Positions 49,589-59,420 of a DNA stretch of 64,000 nt are shown here, piece by piece. How positions within the stretch are numbered: position 1 is the first letter of the stretch; each line of letters opens with the position of its first letter. The notes beneath the pieces are model-generated. The model was not told the origin of the DNA. It saw only the letters and a list, made by a program, of their open reading frames with translations, and did not search any database. A program made the translations under genes and the position numbers. The stretch covers positions 1 to 64,000 of the forward strand of contig NZ_JACFTD010000010.1 in NCBI RefSeq assembly GCF_014282005.1, in the 5' to 3' direction. Origin of the DNA: Sporosarcina sp. BP05. Its GTDB lineage: Bacteria; Bacillota; Bacilli; Bacillales_A; Planococcaceae.

Positions 49589-50428
49589 ATGAAAAAAAAG
49601 TTATCATTACTACTAGCACTGTCTTTTTCAGCAATTATGCTAATAGCGGGATGTGGGGCAAGTAGTTCGGGGAGCAAAGATTCATCGGAAGAAAAGGAAA
49701 CGCTTACAGTAGGTTTGGAAGCTGGGTATCCCCCATTTAATTGGACGCAAATGGGTGATGCCAATGGTGGTGTGAAAATCGATGGCAATGCAGAATATGC
49801 AGGTGGCTACGATGTTGAAATTGCGAAAAAGATTGCGGATGGCTTAGGGATGGAATTAGTGGTTGTGAAAACGGAGTGGGATGGTCTTGTACCCGCATTA
49901 GTATCTGGTAAAATCGATGCGATTTTTGCAGGGATGTCACCGACAAAAGAGCGCAAACAGACCATTGACTTCTCTAATAACTATTACACGTCAAACTTTG
50001 TAATGATTGTCAAAAAAGGTGGATCGTATGAAGGGGCTACTTCCATCCAAGACTTCTCTGGAGCAAAAATAACTGGTCAGTTAAATACATCTCACTATGG
50101 GGTAATCGATCAAATTAAAGACGTGAAAAAACAACCCGCATCAGATAACTTTCCTGCAATGCGTGTTGCCCTGGAATCAGGCGTGATTGATGGATATGTA
50201 TCTGAACGTCCAGAAGGAATTAGTGCTACTTCAGCAAATGATAAGTTTGCAATGGTCGAGTTTACAGATGGGTTTGAAGCGGATGAAGAAGAAACGGCAG
50301 TGGCAGCCGGACTGAAAAAAGGCAGTGAATTAACAGACAAGATTAATGATATCTTAGCAGATATTTCAGAGGAAGAACGTCAAAGTATTATGGATGCCGC
50401 TATTAAAAATCAGCCAGCGGCTAAATAA
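49589..50428 (+). CDS. lysine-type amino-acid ABC transporter substrate-binding lipoprotein
   Basis: 279 residues from ATG 49589 (AAGGGGGA). A lipoprotein signal peptide ends LIAGCG with the lipidated Cys near residue 21. The solute-binding family 3 domain has LTVGLEAGYPPFNW and AGGYDVEIAKKIADGLG. YDVE plus the upstream lysine riboswitch indicate a lysine/basic amino-acid importer. First gene of a three-gene operon. Confidence 0.93.
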   Translation: MKKKLSLLLALSFSAIMLIAGCGASSSGSKDSSEEKETLTVGLEAGYPPFNWTQMGDANGGVKIDGNAEYAGGYDVEIAKKIADGLGMELVVVKTEWDGLVPALVSGKIDAIFAGMSPTKERKQTIDFSNNYYTSNFVMIVKKGGSYEGATSIQDFSGAKITGQLNTSHYGVIDQIKDVKKQPASDNFPAMRVALESGVIDGYVSERPEGISATSANDKFAMVEFTDGFEADEEETAVAAGLKKGSELTDKINDILADISEEERQSIMDAAIKNQPAAK

Positions 50429-50492
50429 GGGTGAAGTGGTACCGGCTGCATTTTTTTGCAGTCGGTTTTATGTATGAACTAGGGGGAAAAGT

Positions 50493-51245
50493 ATGAGCTT
50501 TGAGTGGATGTTATCATTAATTATTAATAACTGGCCGATGTTCCTTCGTGGAGCAGGAATGACACTCTTAATTTCCATAATTGGTACTATATTAGGTGGA
50601 GTTATTGGTTTAGTAGCAGGGGTTATTCGTACGATACCCGCGCCAGAACGACGGGTAAAAAGGATCTTTTTAAAAATAGTTAACGTAATTCTAACTATGT
50701 ACATAGAATTTTTCCGTGGAACGCCAATGATTGTACAAGCTATGGTCATTTATTATGGTTCTGCTTTAGCTTTTGGCATAGATATCGACCGAACAGCTGC
50801 AGCTATATTTATCGTATCAATTAACACAGGGGCTTATATGGCTGAAATTGTTCGAGGCGGTGTACTTTCTGTTGAAAAAGGACAATTTGAAGCAGCACAA
50901 GCGGTTGGTATGAATCATGTCCAAACGATGCTAAACGTTGTATTACCACAAGTGATTCGTAACATTTTACCGGCAACTGGAAATCAATTTATCATTAATA
51001 TTAAAGATACATCCGTATTGAATGTAATTGGTGTAACAGAACTATACTTTCAAACAAAAACCGTGGCAGGAATCAGCTTCAAATATTTTGAGCCATTTTT
51101 CATTGCGTGTATTTTGTATTTCATCATGACATATGCCGTGACACTAATTCTACGATATTTCGAAAGAAGATTAGAGGGTCCAGAAAATTACAGTATGATA
51201 GGTCAGCCAGCACAAGTGATTGGAGCAAATACAAAAGAGCATTAA
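50493..51245 (+). CDS. amino-acid ABC transporter permease
   Basis: 250 residues, about five transmembrane helices. The EAA loop is EAAQAVGMNHVQTMLNVVLPQ near residue 130. EFFRGTPMIVQ is typical of the HisM/GlnP family. It follows the binding protein by 64 nt and precedes the ATPase gene by 18 nt. Confidence 0.94.
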   Translation: MSFEWMLSLIINNWPMFLRGAGMTLLISIIGTILGGVIGLVAGVIRTIPAPERRVKRIFLKIVNVILTMYIEFFRGTPMIVQAMVIYYGSALAFGIDIDRTAAAIFIVSINTGAYMAEIVRGGVLSVEKGQFEAAQAVGMNHVQTMLNVVLPQVIRNILPATGNQFIINIKDTSVLNVIGVTELYFQTKTVAGISFKYFEPFFIACILYFIMTYAVTLILRYFERRLEGPENYSMIGQPAQVIGANTKEH

Positions 51246-51263
51246 AAGGAAGGGCGAGCATAC

Positions 51264-52002
51264 ATGGAAAACGTAATTGATATTCAACATCTAAGTAAAT
51301 CCTTTGGAAACCATGAAGTGTTAAAGGACATTGACTTTTCAGTATCTAAAGGAGAAGTTGTCTGCATTATTGGTTCTTCTGGATCTGGAAAATCTACTCT
51401 ACTACGTTGTATTAATCTGTTAGAAAAACCAAGTGGAGGTCAAATCATCTATAATGGTAAAAATATTTTAGATAATAAGCATGATATCCACGCTTACCGG
51501 ACAAAGTTAGGAATGGTATTCCAGCAATTTAACTTATTTAATAATCACGATGTATTACAAAAATTGCGTTGTCGGTCAAGTGAAAGTGTTAAAGCGCTCA
51601 AAAGAAGAAGCTGAAAAAATAGCGATGAAGTATTTGGAAGTGGTTGGTATGGGCCAATTTGTTAACGCAAAATCAAGACAATTATCTGGAGGCCAAAAAC
51701 AACGTGTGGCAATTGCTAGAGCGCTTTCTATGGAACCCGATGTCATGTTGTTTGATGAACCTACATCGGCCCTAGATCCTGAGATGGTAGGTGAGGTTCT
51801 GAAGGTAATGAAGGAACTTGCTGGAACGGGGCTGACGATGTTAGTTGTTACACATGAAATGGAATTTGCAAAGGAAGTTTCGGACCGTGTGGTATTCATG
51901 GACAAAGGAGTAATTGCAGAAGAAGGAAGCCCTGAGCAAATCTTTAATAATCCAACGCAAGAACGTACTAGGGAATTCCTAAAACGTACCTTAAAGCAGT
52001 AG
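51264..52002 (+). pseudogene. amino-acid ABC transporter ATP-binding protein, frameshifted
   Basis: Frame 1 (51264-51614) has Walker A IGSSGSGKSTLLRC and the Q-loop VFQQFNLF. A second frame (to 52002) has [28 protein letters not shown] and the switch His in VVTHEM. They are joined by a +1 shift at the five-A run 51559-51563: removing one A gives [12 protein letters not shown], the expected continuation. A full protein would have about 245 residues. This could be a real mutation, phase variation, slippage, or a sequencing error. As written, neither half is a working ATPase. Confidence 0.9.
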
Positions 52003-52044
52003 TTGTACATACCCGAAAGATTCCTTCAACTATATAAGAATAAA

Positions 52045-52080
52045 AAAGAAAGGATATCCCATTGAAGGATATCCCTTTTC
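52045..52080. terminator. bidirectional terminator between the ABC operon and the permease
   Basis: AAAGGATATCC and GGATATCCCTTTT form a stem of about 10 bp with a short loop. A and T runs lie on both sides. Confidence 0.75.
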
Positions 52081-52100
52081 AGTTGTCTATCAAACAGAAG

Positions 52101-53405
52101 TCATGTGTTTTTTTGATGAAATCTAGATCCAAGATAATACAAAAACTCCATAAAGAGTGCAACCAGGATTCCCATGAGCATACCATTCGAAAGAATTGGA
52201 CGTACAAGTTGTGGAATCGTAGTAAAAGCAGTTGCTGGCAGTGACATAATTGCGAGTCCAAGAAGAGCTGGTAATGCGATACGATAGACGGTTTTGGGCT
52301 CAAAAGTTAACCCTTCGATGTTCCGAATTGCTGTACGGAACAACTGAATGTAGGCAACGAATAGCACTGTATTGCCGACACTGTGTGGAATTGTTGAGAA
52401 AAAGGCACTTAATTGTGGAATCATTCCCAAGAGGATGAATAGCGCGGATCCCACGAAAAATGGAGCTCTTTCTCGAATACCTGTTGACTGTAATAAGCCT
52501 AATGATGAAGCGTACGGTGCATAAGGAACGAGTCCAAGCACACCTGAAAATGTCGAAAACAGTCCAGTCAGTGCGAAGGAAGCACGGTACTGCCTGGGAG
52601 TTGTCTCCATTTCAAAAATATCTTCTGCCCCTTTTAATGTGGCAATTGTATTGGTGGTGTTTAATAATCCGGTAATGACGACAGTAATGACAATGCCCCA
52701 CTCAAAGGCGGGTTGCCCCCAAGGAAACAAGGTAATGAAAGGGGGCGCATTAATTGTCTCTGTTACTTCCACGGGAAACAGTAGCGCGGCGGCAATCCAC
52801 CCGACAGTCATTCCGATGAGTAAATTCAAGCTACTGATAATCCCTTTCCCTTTTACATGAATAAGGATTGTCAGTGCGGCGAGAATAAATGAAAAACAGG
52901 CGATTTTTACATCTATAGAATCATCTACATTGAGGCCAATCATTCCTTTTAGAAAAATAGTAATGAGCTGATTAGCCAGTAATAGAAGAAAGACAAACAT
53001 CACGACAGGCGTGAACCACTTCTTTAATACTTCCCCCATACCCAAAATGCCGAAAACTGAGACGAGAATGCCCGAAATTATTATCCCAACTGCAATGCTG
53101 CCACCAATCGTAGTCAGTTCAAGATTCATCGTACTGGCAGTAGCAGCTAAACTTAAAATGACGCCCCACCATAGTCCGGATTGACCTTCCATTAATGCCA
53201 AACGATGCCCGATAAGCCCTTGCGACAGACAGGCTATCCCTGTGAATATGAAGGAGCGTTGGATTGCAGATACAATTTCAATTGATTCCAACTGAAAAGC
53301 ACTGCCAATTGAAATGGGAATGACCACCGTATTGGCAAACATAAAGAATAGCCACTGAAATCCGGCTAGTAATGTCACAGATGTTTGTAATGATTTTGTT
53401 TCCAA
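52101..53405 (-). CDS. NCS2-family purine/pyrimidine permease
   Basis: 434 residues with 12-14 predicted membrane segments. The start LLAGFQWLFFMFANTVVIPISIGSAF and the segment ITGLLNTTNTIATLKGAEDIF (NCS2 motif) identify a nucleobase:cation symporter, similar to YwdJ-type permeases. The substrate (uracil, xanthine or other) cannot be read from sequence. I saw no purine riboswitch upstream. The 250-bp gap to the methyltransferase gene shows nothing else clear. Confidence 0.88.
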   Translation of the reverse strand: METKSLQTSVTLLAGFQWLFFMFANTVVIPISIGSAFQLESIEIVSAIQRSFIFTGIACLSQGLIGHRLALMEGQSGLWWGVILSLAATASTMNLELTTIGGSIAVGIIISGILVSVFGILGMGEVLKKWFTPVVMFVFLLLLANQLITIFLKGMIGLNVDDSIDVKIACFSFILAALTILIHVKGKGIISSLNLLIGMTVGWIAAALLFPVEVTETINAPPFITLFPWGQPAFEWGIVITVVITGLLNTTNTIATLKGAEDIFEMETTPRQYRASFALTGLFSTFSGVLGLVPYAPYASSLGLLQSTGIRERAPFFVGSALFILLGMIPQLSAFFSTIPHSVGNTVLFVAYIQLFRTAIRNIEGLTFEPKTVYRIALPALLGLAIMSLPATAFTTIPQLVRPILSNGMLMGILVALFMEFLYYLGSRFHQKNT

Positions 53406-53655
53406 TCAATCCGTCCCTTTCTACTCTAAGTTTATTTTACGGAAACTAGATATACGGAGGATTATACCATACTAGCATCCTGTAATAGATGGAAAATTTA
53501 AATTATTTGTATTGATACGATATGTCGGTGAAATTGGTGACTAAATAAAGTCATCCAAATGCATACTGGAAAAAACTTGACTAGGTTTTTAAAACGTTCG
53601 GGTTTATTTCTGCTATTAAGATACAATAGTTATAAACAAGTTGGGAGGAATGGCT

Positions 53656-54264
53656 ATGTATGATAAAGAATGCGATCGGTTGCTGCGCATTAATACCGTT
53701 GGAATGCGGGAATGGCTGCATCAGTCCTCTCATTATAACCGCTATGAAGCGACACCTTATAATGCACTAGATGAATTTTTTCAGGTATATGAATTAAAGA
53801 ATACCGACAGATTAGTGGATTTTGGATGTGGCAAAGGCAGGCTTCCATTTTATGTGCATAATCGTTGTAATGTTTCAGTTACTGGGATTGAGATGAGTGG
53901 GCAGTTATATCAGGAGGCACTTGAAAACCAAGCAAGTTATATGCAAAAGGTCAGACGGTCAAGTGAATTCATCCGTTTTGAATGCTGTCTGGCAGAGGAA
54001 TATGACGTGGAGACGGAGGATAACCGATTTTATTTCTTCAATCCATTTTCAATCCAAATTTTTATGACGGTTCTTGCTAATATTCTGCGGTCAGTGGAAC
54101 GGTACAAACGGCCTGTGGATATCATCCTTTATTATCCGACGAGTGATTATATCGAGTTTCTTGAAACGAGTACCCCTTTTGAACTGATAAAGGGAGTGAA
54201 GGTATCAAGCATGCATGAAAAAGACCCTAATGAACTTTTTTTGGTGTACCGACTTGGAGAATAA
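53656..54264 (+). CDS. class I SAM-dependent methyltransferase
   Basis: 202 residues from ATG 53656 (GGGAGGA at 7-nt spacing). The SAM motif is LVDFGCGKGRLPFYVHNRC near residue 55, with an acidic residue in VTGIEMSG. FYFFNPFSIQIF near residue 125 resembles the DPPY-like position of small-molecule or RNA methylases. The substrate is unknown. Monocistronic, with a strong terminator. Confidence 0.88.
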   Translation: MYDKECDRLLRINTVGMREWLHQSSHYNRYEATPYNALDEFFQVYELKNTDRLVDFGCGKGRLPFYVHNRCNVSVTGIEMSGQLYQEALENQASYMQKVRRSSEFIRFECCLAEEYDVETEDNRFYFFNPFSIQIFMTVLANILRSVERYKRPVDIILYYPTSDYIEFLETSTPFELIKGVKVSSMHEKDPNELFLVYRLGE

Positions 54265-54270
54265 TCCGAC

Positions 54271-54315
54271 AAAAAGTAAAGCCGCGTTCCAGGCGGAACG
54301 TGGCTTTACTTTTCC
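54271..54315. terminator. bidirectional terminator after the methyltransferase gene
   Basis: AAAAAGTAAAGCC.CGTTCC pairs with GGAACG.GGCTTTACTTTT around an AGGC loop. Confidence 0.9.
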
Positions 54316-54350
54316 CTTATAGATGAAGAAATGGGTAGTTTCCCGTTATC

Positions 54351-55508
54351 TCAAAAAACCTTGGGAGAGTTCGTAATTAGTAAGTCGCGAAGATCTTTTA
54401 AATCAGTAACACCCGATAGTGAAATGGAAACTTTCATTTCTTGAAGGATATTCTCCAATACCTTTTCAACGCCTTTTTGTCCGCCTACCGCTAGACCGTA
54501 GACGAAAGGTCTACCGATTAAAACTGCATCAGCACCTAGTGCAAGTGCTTTGACAACATCCGTGCCCCGTCGGACTCCGCTATCTAATAGTACAGGAACT
54601 TTGCCACCTACCGCCTCTACGATTGCCGGTAGAGCCTCAATACTAGCGATTACCCCATCAAGTTGACGGCCCCCATGGTTAGAAACGATAATTCCATCAA
54701 TACCGTTTTCGATAGCGAGTTTTGCATCTTCGATATGTAAAATCCCTTTTAAGAGGATTGGCAAGGACGTTTTTTTCTTTAACTCCGCGACTTGTGCCCA
54801 ACTTAGTGTAGGGTGGTAAACGTTATCCAGTATTCCTTGAATGACGGCGTCAAAATCGTTAGTTGGAATAGAGGCTAAAAATACTGGATCAGTTTCATAG
54901 TTCGCTTTGCCAAAGCCTTGCTTCAAAGGGGAATATTGATTGCGTACGTCCTCTTCACGCCATCCCATCATTACTGTATCAATTGTTAATACAATAGCCT
55001 CAAAACCCGCTTCCTCGGCCCTTTTGACCATGCTATAACCAATTTCATCGTTGGTGCTTGACCAATAAAGCTGAAACCATTTTGGACTGTTGCCGGTAGC
55101 TTCTGCGATTTCTTCAATTGAAAAACCAGATACTGTACTTTGAATGAAAGGAATCCCGATTGTCGCGGCTGCTTTTGCAGTGGCGATGTCACCATCTTCA
55201 TGTGCGATTAATTGCATGCCGACAGTAGCGATTAGCAAAGGATAAGGGTATGTACGGCCGAATAGTTTTACAGATGTGTCCAATGTAGAAACGTCATTTA
55301 GGAATCGTGGGACAATGGAAAACTTTGAAAAAGAGGAGCTGTTTTTTCGCAGCGTTTCTTCGCCACTCGCCCCAGATTGGATATAGCCGAATGCGCCAGC
55401 GGACATTTTTTCTTTAGCTGCTGCTTCCAGTTCATCGAATGACACCGGAAAAGACTCAGCAGGGTCGATATTTTGTAATAGTAAGTCGTTATTTCTAGTT
55501 GATGTCAA
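54351..55508 (-). CDS. FMN-dependent alpha-hydroxy-acid oxidase
   Basis: 385 residues, TIM barrel. IQSGASGEETLRKN, WFQLYWSSTNDE and the active-site SNHGGRQLDG (catalytic His and Arg, near residue 277) are the family signature. LLDSGVRRGTDVVKALALGADAVLIGRP forms the FMN phosphate site. The family oxidises L-lactate, glycolate or related acids. The N-terminus resembles lactate 2-monooxygenase-type proteins, but the product is not certain. It lies 57 nt after metI and could be the last gene of the SAM-riboswitch operon. Confidence 0.9.
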   Translation of the reverse strand: MTSTRNNDLLLQNIDPAESFPVSFDELEAAAKEKMSAGAFGYIQSGASGEETLRKNSSSFSKFSIVPRFLNDVSTLDTSVKLFGRTYPYPLLIATVGMQLIAHEDGDIATAKAAATIGIPFIQSTVSGFSIEEIAEATGNSPKWFQLYWSSTNDEIGYSMVKRAEEAGFEAIVLTIDTVMMGWREEDVRNQYSPLKQGFGKANYETDPVFLASIPTNDFDAVIQGILDNVYHPTLSWAQVAELKKKTSLPILLKGILHIEDAKLAIENGIDGIIVSNHGGRQLDGVIASIEALPAIVEAVGGKVPVLLDSGVRRGTDVVKALALGADAVLIGRPFVYGLAVGGQKGVEKVLENILQEMKVSISLSGVTDLKDLRDLLITNSPKVF

Positions 55509-55565
55509 AATGATTCATACCCTTCGTAAGGAATTTGGTTTTCTTTTTATAAAAAAACACTTGAA

Positions 55566-56228
55566 TTAGTCCTTTTTCAGACGTGTAGCGAGCCTATTTC
55601 CGAGCGACTGGATACTTTGAACAAGGATGATAAGAATAAAGATGGTTACGTACATTACGTCAACTTCGTATCTCAAATGCCCATAACGATAAGCTAAATC
55701 ACCAAGACCTCCGGCGCCGACGAGACCTGCCATTGCGGTTGCACCGACTAAGCTAACAGTAGCAATTGTTAACCCCAAAATGATGGATGGGCGGGCTTCT
55801 CTTAGCATTACATTCCAAATGATGTGTCTTGTTTTAATGCCCATCGCCGTATAAGCTTCTACTACTCCATTTTCGACTTCCAATAATGCCGTTTCCATTA
55901 GACGGGCAATGTATGGAGAAGTATAGATTACGAGAGGGACGATGACGCCTTGTACCCCAATTGTCGTGCCTACAATTAGTTTCGTGAAAGGCAAGATGAA
56001 AAATAATAAAATAATAAATGGAACGGATCTGACAATGTTAACGACTAAATTTAATAGATGGTTTAACCATTTATTATCCAGTGCTTGTCCGGGTCGTGAA
56101 AGCACCAATAAAATCCCTAAAGGAATTCCGATAATGATAGAAAACAAAAGTGATATTCCGACCATTTGAAAGGTTTCGACAGTCGCTTGTTGGAATTGGG
56201 GCAACCACTTCTCGATAAACTCGCTCAA
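55566..56228 (-). CDS. metI: methionine ABC transporter permease MetI
   Basis: 220 residues, five transmembrane helices. The EAA-like loop EAYTAMGIKTRHIIWNVMLREARPSI near residue 125 is the MetI signature. It overlaps metN by four bases. It forms the membrane channel for methionine import with MetN and MetQ. Confidence 0.96.
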   Translation of the reverse strand: MSEFIEKWLPQFQQATVETFQMVGISLLFSIIIGIPLGILLVLSRPGQALDNKWLNHLLNLVVNIVRSVPFIILLFFILPFTKLIVGTTIGVQGVIVPLVIYTSPYIARLMETALLEVENGVVEAYTAMGIKTRHIIWNVMLREARPSIILGLTIATVSLVGATAMAGLVGAGGLGDLAYRYGHLRYEVDVMYVTIFILIILVQSIQSLGNRLATRLKKD

Positions 56229-57244
56229 TTTTCATCCCTCAATTCTTCTGTGCCGACACCTTGTTCTTGTAAGAAACACAAAGTACTTTCGACATCGCTT
56301 TTTTCACCGATAATATGAACGACTAAATTCCCAATTACGCCATTTTTTAGTTCGATGATATTCGCAGCTAATATATTTGGCTTGACATTAAACTTTTGAC
56401 TTACCTCTGCAAGTAACGGTTTTCCTGTAACCAAACCAGTAAAGGTTAGCCTGATTACCGAGCCGGACAAATTCAATTGCGAAATCAAAGTTGCAGACAA
56501 GTTACGTTGGGAAATGGTGTTTAAAAACTTTTTCGTCGTTTGGTGAGATGGATTTGTGAATAGCCCAATCGTTGTGCCTTGTTCCACGATACTTCCACCT
56601 TCGAGTACGTAGACGTAATCACAAATTTTTTGTATCACGTTCATTTCATGTGTGATAAGTAAAATTGTGATGCCAAACTCTTCGTTTATTTTTAATAGCA
56701 AATCAAGGATGGAATCCGTTGTCTCGGGATCAAGTGCACTTGTCGCCTCATCGCTTAGCAATATTTCCGGCTCCTGCGCCAACGCTCTTGCAATTGCGAC
56801 ACGCTGCTTTTGCCCGACAGACAATTGAGAAGGATAATGATGATGCTTATCTTGTAAACCAACAATCGCTAAATACTTATTCGTACGTACTTTCACTTCT
56901 TCTTTATTGACCCCTAGAAGTTTTAACGGAATGGCAATGTTGTCGTAAACGGTTGCTGTTTTCAATAAGTTGAATCCTTGAAAAATCATTCCTATCTTTT
57001 GGCGTGTAGCCCCTAACTTATTAGGGGAGAGCGCGGTTATTTCTTCACCGTTTATGACTATCTTTCCGCTCGTCGGTCGTTCAAGTAGGTTCACACATCG
57101 GATTAAGGTGCTTTTACCAGCACCACTGTAACCAATGACCCCATGAATCTCACCTTTTTTCACATGAATATTGGCATCGTTGACGGCTTTCACCTCTTTG
57201 CTTTTTACCGTAAACACTTTCGAAACATTTTCCAATATAATCAT
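56225..57244 (-). CDS. metN: methionine ABC transporter ATP-binding protein MetN
   Basis: 339 residues from ATG 57244 (AAGGAG at 8-nt spacing). Walker A is IGYSGAGKSTLIRCV, signature [15 protein letters not shown], Walker B ILLSDEATSALDP. The C-terminal ~90 residues form the NIL (ACT-like) domain that binds methionine and inhibits transport. The signature reads LSVGQ rather than LSGGQ, as is common in MetN. Confidence 0.96.
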   Translation of the reverse strand: MIILENVSKVFTVKSKEVKAVNDANIHVKKGEIHGVIGYSGAGKSTLIRCVNLLERPTSGKIVINGEEITALSPNKLGATRQKIGMIFQGFNLLKTATVYDNIAIPLKLLGVNKEEVKVRTNKYLAIVGLQDKHHHYPSQLSVGQKQRVAIARALAQEPEILLSDEATSALDPETTDSILDLLLKINEEFGITILLITHEMNVIQKICDYVYVLEGGSIVEQGTTIGLFTNPSHQTTKKFLNTISQRNLSATLISQLNLSGSVIRLTFTGLVTGKPLLAEVSQKFNVKPNILAANIIELKNGVIGNLVVHIIGEKSDVESTLCFLQEQGVGTEELRDEN

Positions 57245-57364
57245 ATTTTTTGCTCCTTTCGAGAAAGAGAGGCGCATAGGCATTATAAAAAATGCAAGCG
57301 TCCTCTCCTTACTTTGTCACTATTTATTTTGAAATAAAGAATCCGGTTTAGCTAGCAAAAATAG

Positions 57365-58183
57365 TTACCAGGAAGGAATAATGGCTCCATCAAACGTTTC
57401 CTCGATGAATTTCTTTACTTCTTCTGAACGATATAAATCTATAAACTGCTGAACAACTTCTTCATCCTTAGATTCAGTTCTTACGGCAATAAGGTTCGCG
57501 AATGGAGAATCCTTTGGCTCGATAAAAATCGAATCTTTTGTTGGAGAAAGACCGGATTCTATTGCGAAGTTAGTATTAATAGCGGCAGCGTCAAGCTCAT
57601 CTAGTTGGCGAGCAATTTGAGCGGAATCAAGTTCAATAAATGCATAACCATTCTTGTTTTCATCAATATCGTTTACCGTTGCATTTAGACCGACACCGTC
57701 TTTAATCGTAATAAGACCGGCAAGTTCAAATAGCAAAAGTGCACGGCCGCTGTTTGTTGGATCACTAGGCAATCCGATTTTAGCGCCGTTTTTTAGTTCG
57801 CTGATAGCCTTTACTTTAGATGAGTAAACACCCATAGGGAAGGTAACTGTGTCTGCTACTTTTACAAGATCCAAATTACGGTCTTTTACCATATGATCAA
57901 AGAAAGGTTCAGTTTGAAAACTGTTTATATCAATTTCTTTTTCAGCTAAAGCTACGTTTGGCATTACATAATCAGTGAATACTTTTAGTTCAATAGTCAA
58001 TCCGTCTTTTTCGGCCAGTTCTTTAACTTTTTCAACAATCTGTTCGTGAGGACCTGCCGTTACGCCAACAACTAATTTACCATCGCTTAGTAAATCTGAT
58101 CCTTCTGACTTATCCTTGCCGCCACAAGCCGCAAGAGCCCCTACTACTAAAACCAATAAACTAACTAACAACCACTTTTTCAT
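57365..58183 (-). CDS. metQ: methionine-binding lipoprotein MetQ
   Basis: 272 residues from ATG 58183 (AGGAGA at 6-nt spacing); the frame opens further upstream. The lipoprotein signal ends GALAACGG. The NlpA/MetQ family segment LVVGVTAGPHEQIVEKV is followed by FFDHMVKDRNLDLVKVADTVTFPMGVYS. It captures methionine at the membrane surface. It lies just downstream of the dehydrogenase gene in the same operon. Confidence 0.96.
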   Translation of the reverse strand: MKKWLLVSLLVLVVGALAACGGKDKSEGSDLLSDGKLVVGVTAGPHEQIVEKVKELAEKDGLTIELKVFTDYVMPNVALAEKEIDINSFQTEPFFDHMVKDRNLDLVKVADTVTFPMGVYSSKVKAISELKNGAKIGLPSDPTNSGRALLLFELAGLITIKDGVGLNATVNDIDENKNGYAFIELDSAQIARQLDELDAAAINTNFAIESGLSPTKDSIFIEPKDSPFANLIAVRTESKDEEVVQQFIDLYRSEEVKKFIEETFDGAIIPSW

Positions 58184-58220
58184 ATCAATTCTCCTATCCA
58201 TCTCTGTTTTTTGTTGGTGC

Positions 58221-59321
58221 TTATGAATAATGTAGCTTTTCAATTTTCTGCATTGCAGTTAGCAAGCCTTCTTCAGTAATACTTCTATTCATAAAGTGAA
58301 TAGACTCTTGAGGCAACAAAGCCTTTTTACTAATTCTTTTTAGCAGAACATGATCTTCGGGGTCAATTGCCAAGTTTGTTAAACTAATTGGCAATCCCCA
58401 TTCAAGATAATAGCCCATTAGTTTTAGTAGTTCTTCTTCTTTTTCTTCTAAAGCCAATTGGACAAGTATTCCGTATGCAACGAGCTCCCCGTGTAGAAAG
58501 CTTTTTGCTTCCTTCGCTTCGGTAAGTCCGTTATGTATGGAGTGGGCGCCTGCTACTCGTCCCGCTTTCCCACCAAATCCTCCAACCATTCCGCCGGTCA
58601 TGATGATGGCTTCAATAACGCTGACTAATTCATCGGAAACATTGCCTGTAGAAGCAGATTCTAGGGCGGCCTTACTATCTTTTAGTAGGACATCCCTACA
58701 TATGGCTGCCGAGAATTGTGAAATTTTAAGCCAAACGGGAAATTCCTCATTTTTATAAAATGACTCGATTAACGCATCTGCCTCGTAAAACTTTGCCAAA
58801 GTATCTCCAATACCAGCTTTTAAATAGTGAATAGGCGATTTGGCAATGATCGAAGGTTCAATGAGCACAAGTGTATTAGCTAGAGGGAATTCTGTATAAT
58901 GTGTAAAAGTTCCCTTGTCATCGTAAAACACACTAAGCGGGGTCCATGCTGCACAAGTGGAAGCAATGCTTGGGATTAAGATTGACTTAATTCCAGCTTT
59001 TACAGCTGAAGCCTTAGCGATATCTAAAGCTGTTCCACCTCCGATACCAATTACGGCATCTGCTGCGTTTAAAGATAATTGACTAGCAATACCTTCAACT
59101 GTATGTAAAGTACAATGTCCTTCGATAAATGTGAAATTAGCACTTGCTCTCTTTACAATCTCATCTGGCAAGTAAGGAAGTACAGCACTCCAAGCTTTTT
59201 TCCCTGCTACAATATGGAACTTTTGAATGCCTAGCTCCGATAAAAGAATTTCTAGATCCATTAGTACCTTTTCACCGATTCTGTAATGGCCAGGTGCTCC
59301 TTTAACGACTGACTGTGTAAT
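58221..59321 (-). CDS. iron-containing alcohol dehydrogenase (GldA-like), probable ATT start
   Basis: About 366 residues if started at ATT 59321, or 346 from ATG 59261. The 20 codons before the ATG encode KGAPGHYRIGEKVL, the conserved N-terminal strand of glycerol-dehydrogenase-type proteins. The only well-spaced SD (AAGGGAGA) points to the ATT, and an in-frame stop lies just upstream. The NAD site is VIGIGGGTALDIAKA, with metal-binding His in VAGAHSIHNGL and FLHGELVAYG. It is the first gene after a SAM riboswitch, so a role in sulphur or methionine salvage is inferred. Confidence 0.85.
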   Translation of the reverse strand: MTQSVVKGAPGHYRIGEKVLMDLEILLSELGIQKFHIVAGKKAWSAVLPYLPDEIVKRASANFTFIEGHCTLHTVEGIASQLSLNAADAVIGIGGGTALDIAKASAVKAGIKSILIPSIASTCAAWTPLSVFYDDKGTFTHYTEFPLANTLVLIEPSIIAKSPIHYLKAGIGDTLAKFYEADALIESFYKNEEFPVWLKISQFSAAICRDVLLKDSKAALESASTGNVSDELVSVIEAIIMTGGMVGGFGGKAGRVAGAHSIHNGLTEAKEAKSFLHGELVAYGILVQLALEEKEEELLKLMGYYLEWGLPISLTNLAIDPEDHVLLKRISKKALLPQESIHFMNRSITEEGLLTAMQKIEKLHYS

Positions 59322-59367
59322 ATCACTCTCTCCCTTCTATATTGTTTACGTATCAACCAAATGAGAA

Positions 59368-59394
59368 TAAAAAAAACCTCTCATCAAAGAGAGG
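59368..59394 (-). terminator. SAM-riboswitch terminator
   Basis: On the minus strand CCTCTC-TTTGAT-GAGAGG, followed by T8. It lies between the aptamer and the dehydrogenase gene. Its 5' half can pair with the aptamer's GAGAG end as the anti-anti-terminator. Confidence 0.9.
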
Positions 59395-59420
59395 ATTGAA
59401 TACACTTACGCTGCAAGTGT

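Noticed and set aside
53406..53655. Purine riboswitch upstream of the NCS2 permease
   Set aside because: The conserved loop-loop motifs of purine riboswitches were not found on the minus strand.
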